From Coriobacteriia bacterium (GTDB lineage: Bacteria > Actinomycetota > Coriobacteriia > Anaerosomatales > JAUVQN01): a stretch of DNA of 5,515 nt. The notes beneath the pieces are model-generated. The model saw nothing but the letters and a program-made list of their open reading frames with translations. It ran no database searches and was not told the DNA's origin. This document shows, piece by piece, positions 1 through 4,016 of the stretch. The stretch spans positions 1 to 5,515 of the forward strand of contig JAUVQN010000094.1 of NCBI GenBank assembly GCA_030598125.1, written 5' to 3'. The translations under genes and the position numbers were made by a program. How positions within the stretch are numbered: the stretch's first letter is position 1; every line of letters begins with the position of its first letter.

Positions 1-101
1 GGCGCGAACGACTCGGTCTTCGCGGCCGTCTCGGCGCCGCACGCGGCGCAACGCTCATCCGCTTCCGCGACGTCGGCACCGCACGACGGACATGTCTTCA
101 T
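1..101 (-). CDS. Zinc-ribbon protein, N-terminal part only
   Basis: Only the first 33 codons are visible; the gene runs off the left edge. The peptide starts MKTCPSCGADVAEADERCAA and carries CPSCG (Cys4, Cys7) and CAACG (Cys18, Cys21), a CxxC-x10-CxxC arrangement typical of small rubredoxin-like zinc ribbons that bind one Zn(II) at the N-terminus of many otherwise unrelated bacterial proteins. Start: ATG at 101 with a GCGGAG ribosome site six bases upstream. It begins 31 bases after the stop of the 88-aa gene and is probably last, or near last, in the gcvH-lipM transcript. The rest of the protein, which would decide its function (membrane protein, regulator or nucleic-acid binder), lies outside the window, so no function is assigned. 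The zinc-ribbon call itself is firm. Confidence 0.8.
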   Translation of the reverse strand, partial: MKTCPSCGADVAEADERCAACGAETAAKTESFA

Positions 102-132
102 CTCGGGCTCCGCTCCCTGCGCTCCGGTGCCG

Positions 133-399
133 TCAGTCGGAGAACCCGAAGTCGTGCGTCCGGAACGCTTCGGTTATCTGCTCCTCGATCACGGCGACGA
201 CGTCGGGATCCTCGAGCACGTGCGCGACCTTCTCCTCACTCAACCTGTTCTTGACGTAGGGGTCATCGAGTACGTCGGAGAGCCTGCGCCCATTGCGGAC
301 CTCACGCATCACGTACTCGATCACGCGTTCCTCGACCGCGTCGGTCGAGATCTCGTCCATGAGCCTACGGATGGAAGCACTCAGTCTGGATTCGGTCAC
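133..399 (-). CDS. Small helical hypothetical protein with an internal repeat
   Basis: An 88-residue soluble, charged protein with no signal peptide or membrane segment. I do not recognise a named family. It looks all-helical and contains an imperfect 18-residue repeat: VLDDPYV (43-49) and VLEDPDV (61-67), each followed by a charged helix. The first half has ERVIEYVMREVRNGRRLSDV, a two-turn amphipathic segment. GTG start at 399, chosen because an excellent GGGAGG site lies just upstream; no better start lies inside. It follows the RsiG-like gene after 56 bases and precedes the zinc-ribbon gene by 31 bases, so it is probably co-transcribed with both. The good ribosome site, codon use like the neighbours and the internal repeat support a real gene. 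A role as a partner of the RsiG-like protein is possible from position only. Confidence 0.75.
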   Translation of the reverse strand: MTESRLSASIRRLMDEISTDAVEERVIEYVMREVRNGRRLSDVLDDPYVKNRLSEEKVAHVLEDPDVVAVIEEQITEAFRTHDFGFSD

Positions 400-425
400 C
401 GGACCTCCCAGTCGGTCACGTCGTC

Positions 426-442
426 TGCGCGTAGCGCGCGCA
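426..442. repeat. Inverted repeat between the RsiG-like and 88-aa genes
   Basis: Arms TGCGCG and CGCGCA are separated by TAGCG. This 6-bp GC-rich hairpin sits in the 56-base gap between two co-directional genes. There is no T-tract on either side, so it is not a standard intrinsic terminator. It could slow decay or tune expression of the downstream gene, or be chance in GC-rich DNA. Confidence 0.3.
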
Positions 443-455
443 CCGCACAGGCGCG

Positions 456-764
456 TCAGTCCTCTTCGGGCTCCTCGGTCACATCGACGCTCGCGACGCC
501 CTTGAGCTCGTTGGCGAGGATCTTGATCAGCCTGTCGATGTCGCCTCCGGAGATCGCGTCCACGGATTCGCCGGCCTCTCGGTCGGACTTCAGCCGACGC
601 ACGAGTTCGGCTCGCAGGATGTCGATCTTGCCGTGCAGGACACGACGCCGATAGCTGAGCCGCTGCCCCTCGGCATTGAGGTCGCTGAGTAGCTCGCGGA
701 GTTCCTGGTTGGACTTCTCCTCGAGATCCAGCAGGGCCCCTTCGCCACGATCAGATTCGTCCAT
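456..764 (-). CDS. RsiG-like small anti-sigma-type protein, candidate c-di-GMP binder
   Basis: A 102-residue protein with an acidic N-terminus, a long helix (about 17-60), a linker, and a second helix (about 73-90). The core reads LSYRRRVLHGKIDILRAEL (36-54), which closely resembles the helical signature of the actinobacterial RsiG family. In Streptomyces, RsiG binds c-di-GMP through E(X)3S(X)2R(X)3Q(X)3D motifs and then sequesters the sigma factor WhiG; Rubrobacter RsiG has one motif copy and works as a homodimer. Here Ser37, Arg40 and Asp48 are in register. The Gln position is His44, and the Glu position is Gly33 with a Glu one residue earlier (Glu32). One motif copy fits the single-motif, homodimeric type. 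Start: ATG at 764 with GAGGGG just upstream, 20 bases after the lipM stop, so probably in that operon. No sigma factor gene is in view. Family membership is likely; c-di-GMP binding is inference. Confidence 0.7.
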   Translation of the reverse strand: MDESDRGEGALLDLEEKSNQELRELLSDLNAEGQRLSYRRRVLHGKIDILRAELVRRLKSDREAGESVDAISGGDIDRLIKILANELKGVASVDVTEEPEED

Positions 765-784
765 AGCCCCTCATCCCCGGCATA

Positions 785-1657
785 TCATCGCACGTCGCGT
801 ACGTGTCCGATTCTATCAGACAGCCTACTCTGCGCGTCTGCCTCCACCTCACGCTGAGACTCCACCCCGGCGTGTGCGTCGAAGATCGCCGCGTCACGCT
901 CGACCTCGTCGGCGAGCCGTCGCTCGGCGTCGGTGAGCTCGCCTGGGCCGAACTGCACGCCGAGCACGTCGGCGAAGGCCTTCTGCACGGCATCCATCAC
1001 CTCGGCTGGCGCCGGCCGGCGACCAGACGCCTGCACGATCGTGCGCGTGGTCGCAGCGAGCGCGTCGGTCGCGACGCCGTCGAGCCTCAGGACGGCGGCT
1101 TCGACCTCCACGTCGCGCTCGAGGACGAACGAGCCGTGCTGGAGGCAGACGTCGCCGTCCCAGACCTGTGCGCTGCCGGAGAGCTTGACTCCACCTGCGA
1201 CCAGGTCCGCCTTCGTCGCCTGGAGGTAGCACGACGCGGATGTCGGGTCACCGCGCCGGCCGCCCGCGAGGCGCGCGGACACGCTGAGCGTCTCGTACGC
1301 GCGCGTCAGCGCGCCGCCGAGATACCGGTAGCTCGCGGCCACGCCACGCGGCAGCCCGTCTCTCGTCGAAGCGACCACGGAGTAGGTGACCTCGTCGTCG
1401 TGCAGGACGCCCCTGCCACCGGTCGGCCTGCGACATACGTCGATCCCGAGACGTCCGCACGCGTCTGCGTCGACATCCTCGATCGGCTGGAAGCGACCCA
1501 GACTGACCGCTGGAGGCCTGAAGGAATACAGTCGCAGCGTCGCGGGGACGAGCCTGTCCCTGCACGCGGTCTGGATCGCACGGTCCACCGCCATGTTCCG
1601 GGCGCCGGACCCCGCGTCGTCCGCGATCAAGCGCCAGACGGGCACGACCGGACTCAC
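785..1657 (-). CDS. lipM: LipM-type octanoyltransferase (BPL/LplA/LipB family)
   Basis: This enzyme of the biotin/lipoate ligase fold probably transfers octanoate from octanoyl-ACP to the lipoyl lysine of GcvH, through an acyl-cysteine intermediate, in the cytosol. Motifs in order: NMAVDRAI (21-28), RRPTGGRGVLHDDEVTYSV (76-94, the acyl-pocket signature), SASCYL (140-145) with Cys143 as candidate nucleophile, GGVKLSGSAQ (155-164) with conserved Lys158, and LQHGSF (172-177). The cysteine and the GGRGVLHDDE form fit LipM/LipL rather than ATP-dependent LplA, which lacks this cysteine. It directly follows gcvH, its expected substrate, with a 42-base gap. Two starts are possible: GTG at 1657, or GTG at 1645, which has GGGGTGAG seven bases upstream and gives a start close to family N-termini (VPVWRLI). 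The tail after about residue 255 is charged and lacks the usual ending. LipL (amidotransferase) or a lipoate ligase is the alternative. Confidence 0.85.
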   Translation of the reverse strand: MSPVVPVWRLIADDAGSGARNMAVDRAIQTACRDRLVPATLRLYSFRPPAVSLGRFQPIEDVDADACGRLGIDVCRRPTGGRGVLHDDEVTYSVVASTRDGLPRGVAASYRYLGGALTRAYETLSVSARLAGGRRGDPTSASCYLQATKADLVAGGVKLSGSAQVWDGDVCLQHGSFVLERDVEVEAAVLRLDGVATDALAATTRTIVQASGRRPAPAEVMDAVQKAFADVLGVQFGPGELTDAERRLADEVERDAAIFDAHAGVESQREVEADAQSRLSDRIGHVRDVR

Positions 1658-1699
1658 CCCGCACTCACGGTCCGGAGGGATGGGACGCGCGATAGCCTG

Positions 1700-2083
1700 T
1701 CAGGCCTCGTCGGCGAGGAAGGCCTCATAGTCCTCACCCGCGAGCAGGGTGTCCAGCTCCGCAGGGTCGGCCATCTTCACCTGGACCATCCAGCCCTCGC
1801 CGTAGCAGTCCTCGTTCACGGCTTCGGGAGCGTCCGCGAGGTCGTCGTTGACGCTCACGATCTCTCCGGAGACCGGCGAGAACAGCTCCGAGACCGACTT
1901 CACGGACTCGATCTCGCCGAACGTCTCACCCGCGACGACCTCGTCGCCGACGTCGGGAAGATCGACGTACACGACCTCACCGAGCTGGTCCTGTGCGAAG
2001 TGTGAGACCCCGATGACGACCGTCTCGCCGTCCGGGCGGACCCACGCGTGTTTCTTGTCATACTTGAGATCGGCCGGATACAT
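1700..2083 (-). CDS. gcvH: Glycine cleavage system H protein (lipoyl carrier)
   Basis: A 127-residue protein, the usual GcvH length. It shuttles the aminomethyl group between the P, T and L proteins on a lipoyl arm; in some bacteria it also passes lipoyl groups to other enzymes. The fold is visible from start to end: KYDKKHAWVR (7-16), GVSHFAQDQLGEVVYVDLP (25-43), then the modification site GEIESVKSVSELFSPVSGEI (56-75) with Lys62 as lipoyl lysine, then VNEDCYGEGWM (88-98). Start: ATG at 2081-2083 with GGGGAG upstream; the MYPADLKY start matches the family. It is first in the gcvH-lipM-rsiG-like series and has its own putative promoter and a leader of about 130 bases. No gcvP or gcvT is in view, so it may serve a full glycine cleavage system elsewhere or act as a lipoyl relay. 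Confidence 0.97.
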   Translation of the reverse strand: MYPADLKYDKKHAWVRPDGETVVIGVSHFAQDQLGEVVYVDLPDVGDEVVAGETFGEIESVKSVSELFSPVSGEIVSVNDDLADAPEAVNEDCYGEGWMVQVKMADPAELDTLLAGEDYEAFLADEA

Positions 2084-2141
2084 CGAAGCCGCGCTCCCCT
2101 CGACCCTCGGCGAGTGACCGGCGCCCGCGCCTATCTTTCAT
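2058..2141 (-). CDS. Possible 27-codon upstream ORF overlapping the gcvH start
   Basis: ATG at 2139-2141 is preceded by AGGAG at eight bases, a better ribosome site than that of gcvH itself. The frame encodes a very basic 27-residue peptide beginning MKDRRGRRSLAEGRG and stops at 2058, 26 bases inside gcvH in another frame. If translated, it would couple or compete with gcvH initiation. The peptide has no recognisable fold, and its Arg/Gly content is what GC-rich DNA gives by chance. I list it because of the site and spacing, not the product. Confidence 0.2.
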   Translation of the reverse strand: MKDRRGRRSLAEGRGERGFDVSGRSQV

Positions 2142-2165
2142 CGCTCTCGCTCCTGGATCGCACCG

Positions 2166-2188
2166 AGACGACGTCTGACTCACGAGTC
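2166..2188. repeat. Two abutting palindromes in the gcvH leader
   Basis: AGACG-a-CGTCT (2166-2176) is followed without a gap by GACTC-ac-GAGTC (2177-2188). Both lie downstream of the predicted gcvH promoter, where a repressor or an RNA fold could control gcvH. Each is short (5-bp arms), so either alone could be chance; the exact tandem placement in non-coding DNA is what makes them worth listing. Confidence 0.4.
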
Positions 2189-2218
2189 GCGTACCGCAGC
2201 CTCGGCGACACGGTAGCC

Positions 2219-2247
2219 ACCATACCCACGTCCCGGCCACCGCGCAA
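2219..2247 (-). promoter_or_regulatory. Candidate promoter for gcvH
   Basis: Read on the minus strand: TTGCGC (2242-2247) as -35, a 17-base spacer, and TATGGT (2219-2224) as -10. The -10 matches TATAAT at four positions and the -35 matches TTGACA at three. Transcription would start near 2211, giving a leader of about 130 bases. Moderate match but ideal spacing, and it lies in the only sizeable gap upstream of gcvH. Confidence 0.4.
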
Positions 2248-2274
2248 CACGGCGTGCGAACGGTCCCGCCACGC

Positions 2275-3546
2275 TCACCGACATACCGCCGCCGATGCGG
2301 GCTGCGGGCTCTCGGAGCTCCCCGTGAGCTCCCTCCAGGCCCTCACGACCGCGATCCACACACGCTCGAAGAATCCCGGCGCCGGGACGCTCTCAGCCGC
2401 GACGAGCGGGACCTCCGTGACGACGCGGTCGCCTTCCATCACACGCACGGCACCGAGCTCGTCGCCCGCATCCACCGGCGCCTGGACGGCGACGGGCAGC
2501 TCGTACTCTCTCACGACGCTCTCGCCCAGGTCGAAGACCTCGCCTGCGCCATCGTGCTCGACCACGGCGACCACGGAGCGATCGAGATACGGCAGGACGG
2601 CCACCGGCCCCACCGTCTCGGCCTCGGACACGAGCGTCTCCGTACGGTAGTGCTCGAATCCCCATTCGAGCAGCGACTGCGCCTCGTCGAAGCGCGCCTT
2701 CTCGCTCGACGTGCCGAGCACGACCGTCACGAGCTCGATGTCACCTCGTTGTGCGGTCGCGACCAGGCAGTATCCTGCGGGTGTGGTCCACCCTGTCTTC
2801 ACGCCGTTGGCTCCGTCCAAAGACTGCAGCAGGAGGTTCGAGTTCACGAGCGTGCGCGCACCGGAAGGACCCGAGATCGTCGCTTCGGGAGTCCCGACGA
2901 TCCGGCGGAAATCATCATCGAGCATGGCGAACCTGGTCAGGCGCGCGAGGTCGCCCGCGCTGGAATGGTGGCCTTCGGCGTCCAGACCGTGCGGGTTCCT
3001 GAAGCCCGTCTTCGTGAGGCCCAACTCGGAGGCGCGCTCGTTCAGCATGGCGACGAACTCGTCCACGGATCCACCGACATGCGCGGCTAGCGCATGGGCA
3101 GCGGAGTTGTCGGATTCCAGCATCATCGCGTAGAGGAGCTCCTCTACCGTGAGGTCCTCCCCCGCCTTCAGATGGACTCCCGAGCCTCCGACCGCAGCCG
3201 CGGACATCGTCACGGTGACGATATCGGAGGGCTCGGCGTTCTCGAGCGCCACGAGCGCCGTCATGATCTTGGTCGTGCTCGCCATCGACCGCTCCCCTCC
3301 GGCCGCGCGCGACCACAGTTCGCGCCCACCGGCCGTCGTCACCACGCCGGCCGGCACGTTGGAGGAGGGAGCCGCCGCCTGCACCGCCTCGGGCGAGTCG
3401 CCCACTCGCACGCCTCCGATGAGGTCGTCCGCGACAGCCAGTGCGGAGACGGGTGACGACAGAGCGAGCACGAGCGCGAGCGCCGTCGCGAACGCGGACC
3501 TGGACCGCAGGATGCGTCTGAGCTGGGATGGCGTACTGGATTCCAT
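2275..3546 (-). CDS. dacF: D-alanyl-D-alanine carboxypeptidase (S11 family, PBP5/DacF type)
   Basis: An exported low-molecular-weight penicillin-binding protein that trims the terminal D-Ala of peptidoglycan stem peptides outside the membrane. The 423 residues show: signal peptide 1 to about 40 (LRRILRSRS basic part, then AFATALALVLALSSPVSALA), catalytic domain about 60-300, and a beta-rich C-terminal domain about 305-385. All three active-site motifs are intact: STTK (90-93, nucleophile Ser90, base Lys93), SDN (145-147) and KTG (250-252). FRNPHGLD (182-189) and LLEWGF (292-297) are further family marks. The end has a hydrophobic/amphipathic stretch, PGFFERVWIAVVRAWREL (390-407), like the membrane anchor of PBP5. 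ATG at 3544-3546 with GGCGG upstream. It has its own promoter and faces the pilin operon divergently. The symbol dacF versus dacA is a matter of convention. The gene is unusually rich in perfect inverted repeats. Confidence 0.95.
   Translation of the reverse strand: MESSTPSQLRRILRSRSAFATALALVLALSSPVSALAVADDLIGGVRVGDSPEAVQAAAPSSNVPAGVVTTAGGRELWSRAAGGERSMASTTKIMTALVALENAEPSDIVTVTMSAAAVGGSGVHLKAGEDLTVEELLYAMMLESDNSAAHALAAHVGGSVDEFVAMLNERASELGLTKTGFRNPHGLDAEGHHSSAGDLARLTRFAMLDDDFRRIVGTPEATISGPSGARTLVNSNLLLQSLDGANGVKTGWTTPAGYCLVATAQRGDIELVTVVLGTSSEKARFDEAQSLLEWGFEHYRTETLVSEAETVGPVAVLPYLDRSVVAVVEHDGAGEVFDLGESVVREYELPVAVQAPVDAGDELGAVRVMEGDRVVTEVPLVAAESVPAPGFFERVWIAVVRAWRELTGSSESPQPASAAVCR
2374..2387. 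repeat. 14-bp perfect palindrome within the carboxypeptidase gene
   Basis: TCCCGGCGCCGGGA is its own reverse complement. It covers the codons for Pro-Ala-Pro-Gly just before the C-terminal anchor. GC-rich codons for these residues make such a palindrome fairly easy, so function is doubtful. Confidence 0.5.
2651..2672. repeat. 9-bp perfect hairpin within the carboxypeptidase gene
   Basis: Arms TGCTCGAAT (2651-2659) and ATTCGAGCA (2664-2672) flank CCCC. The sequence encodes the conserved LLEWGFEH stretch on the minus strand. It could form a stable mRNA hairpin (loop GGGG in the mRNA). No T-tract follows. Confidence 0.55.
3078..3096. repeat. 7-bp perfect hairpin within the carboxypeptidase gene
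   Basis: Arms CATGCGC (3078-3084) and GCGCATG (3090-3096) flank GGCTA. It lies 33 bases from the 18-bp palindrome, within the part coding for the region just after SDN. Confidence 0.45.
3130..3147. repeat. 18-bp perfect palindrome within the carboxypeptidase gene
   Basis: GTAGAGGAG followed directly by CTCCTCTAC, with no spacer. It encodes Val-Glu-Glu-Leu-Leu-Tyr on the minus strand. GAG GAG CTC CTC is naturally palindromic for Glu-Glu-Leu-Leu, but the extension needs the otherwise unfavoured GTA valine codon in this GC-rich gene. It could be a protein-binding site or a coding coincidence. Confidence 0.55.
3181..3235. repeat. Nested inverted repeats able to form a three-way junction
   Basis: An outer stem pairs 3181-3191 with 3224-3235 (11 pairs, one bulged G at 3230). 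Inside are CCGC-agcc-GCGG (3192-3203) and the near-perfect palindrome ATCGTCAC-g-GTGACGAT (3206-3222). All lie in the carboxypeptidase coding region for residues about 105-122, shortly after the STTK motif. The pairing is visible directly; whether it forms or matters in RNA or DNA is unknown. Confidence 0.5.
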
Positions 3547-3581
3547 GTTTCCGCCGCTAAGGTCGGCGCGGGTTCCTGACG

Positions 3582-3587
3582 ATTGTA
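3582..3587 (-). promoter_or_regulatory. -10 element of the dacF promoter
   Basis: TACAAT on the minus strand matches TATAAT at five of six positions. It is the most AT-rich spot in the region and would start transcription near 3575, about 28 bases before the dacF ATG. No good -35 lies at 17 bases, so an activator or alternative sigma factor may be needed. Confidence 0.45.
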
Positions 3588-3595
3588 GTGTATGG

Positions 3596-3615
3596 ACCGC
3601 GCGAGGGAGCGCGGT
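3596..3615 (+). repeat. 7-bp hairpin in the pilin leader
   Basis: Arms ACCGCGC (3596-3602) and GCGCGGT (3609-3615) flank the loop GAGGGA. It lies about 30 bases upstream of the pilin start, between the dacF promoter and the pilin ribosome site. It could shape leader RNA or be a protein site. There is no T-tract. Confidence 0.5.
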
Positions 3616-3644
3616 GCCCGTACTGCCGCACCATGGAGGGGACG

Positions 3645-3989
3645 ATGCGCGCGCGACATAGCCGGCACGATGCCGGATTCACGCTGACCGAGCTCATGAT
3701 CGTCGTCCTCATCCTCGCCATACTCGTCTCGATCGCGTTCGCGACGTACAACGTGGCGGACGCCCGGGCGCGACGAGCCGCCTGCCTTTCCAATCAGCGC
3801 ATCTGTGAGGACGCCGTACTGACCTACCAGCTCGAGCACGACGGCGACCTGCCGGCCGCGCTCGCGGATGCGGACCCCTACATCCACGGTGGCGGCGGAC
3901 ATCGCTTCTGCGCAGAGGACGACACACTCGACTTCGTCTACGACGCGGCGACGGGTCACGTCTCCTGTACGAACCACCCGAGACCGTAG
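3645..3989 (+). CDS. Type IV prepilin / pseudopilin, small cysteine-containing
   Basis: A 114-residue prepilin. A short basic leader (MRARHSRHDAG) ends in Gly11, the prepilin peptidase cut site. Then comes mature FTLTELMIVVLILAILVSIA with Phe+1 methylation and Glu+5 (Glu16), the hydrophobic helix that anchors and packs pilins. The small soluble part has NQRICEDAVLTYQLEHDGDLP (50-70) and four cysteines (47, 54, 89, 108). The order of CLSNQR, a central helix, and two C-terminal cysteines near FVYDAATGHVSC is a pattern I recall from small Gram-positive and actinobacterial type IV pilins. At this size it may be a minor pilin or pseudopilin rather than the main fibre subunit. Start ATG at 3645, chosen for GGAGGGG at close spacing and a leader of typical length; ATG at 3633 is the alternative. 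It is first in an operon with the GGDEF gene 27 bases downstream. Confidence 0.92.
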   Translation: MRARHSRHDAGFTLTELMIVVLILAILVSIAFATYNVADARARRAACLSNQRICEDAVLTYQLEHDGDLPAALADADPYIHGGGGHRFCAEDDTLDFVYDAATGHVSCTNHPRP

Positions 3990-4016
3990 ACGCCGGACCA
4001 CGAGGAGGAGGGTATC

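Larger units (their letters stand above)
2084..2274 (-). other. Leader and intergenic region upstream of gcvH
   Basis: This 191-base gap between the carboxypeptidase stop and the gcvH start is the longest non-coding stretch in the window. It holds a candidate promoter (2219-2247), two abutting short palindromes (2166-2176 and 2177-2188) and an enclosing pair CCGAG/CTCGG (2163-2167 with 2201-2205, approximate), so the leader RNA could fold. The conserved pieces of the glycine riboswitch are not visible. No clear terminator follows the carboxypeptidase; the only hairpin near its stop (GCGTG/CACGC, about 2252-2274) has no T-tract. Confidence 0.5.
3547..3644. promoter_or_regulatory. Divergent control region between dacF and the pilin operon
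   Basis: 98 bases separate the two divergent genes. The minus-strand -10 of dacF lies at 3582-3587, and the pilin leader contains a 7-bp hairpin (3596-3615) and the pilin ribosome site (GGAGGGG, 3635-3641). A weak plus-strand -10-like TAGTGT (3586-3591) overlaps the dacF -10, so the two promoters may interfere. No convincing plus-strand -35 is seen. Confidence 0.45.

Noticed and set aside
127..654. A 175-codon plus-strand frame
   Set aside because: It is antisense to the 88-aa and RsiG-like genes, both of which have good ribosome sites; its second half is low-complexity Ser/Arg.
1010..1044. Two 12-bp palindromes (1010-1021 and 1033-1044) in lipM
   Set aside because: Both are short and GC-rich, at a rate plausible for this composition, and have no promoter context.
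1695..1705. Odd palindrome GCCTG-t-CAGGC centred on the gcvH stop
   Set aside because: Arms of 5 bp and no T-tract; too short to call a terminator or operator.
803..2005. A 400-codon open frame on the plus strand
   Set aside because: It runs antisense to two clear genes, lipM and gcvH, has no family-like motif and no ribosome site. Long antisense frames are expected in GC-rich DNA.
2084..2274. Glycine riboswitch upstream of gcvH
   Set aside because: The conserved core elements could not be found in the leader on the minus strand; c-di-GMP-I and SAM cores were not seen either.
2248..2274. Terminator after the carboxypeptidase
   Set aside because: GCGTG/CACGC can pair, but the loop is long and no T-run follows.
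2559..2576. Tandem 9-bp direct repeat CGACCACGG
   Set aside because: There are only two copies, in frame, encoding a Val-Val-Ala-Val-Val stretch; this is explained by the protein.
2254..3090. A 278-codon plus-strand frame
   Set aside because: It is antisense to the carboxypeptidase, whose catalytic motifs are intact; the product is Arg/His-rich with no domain.
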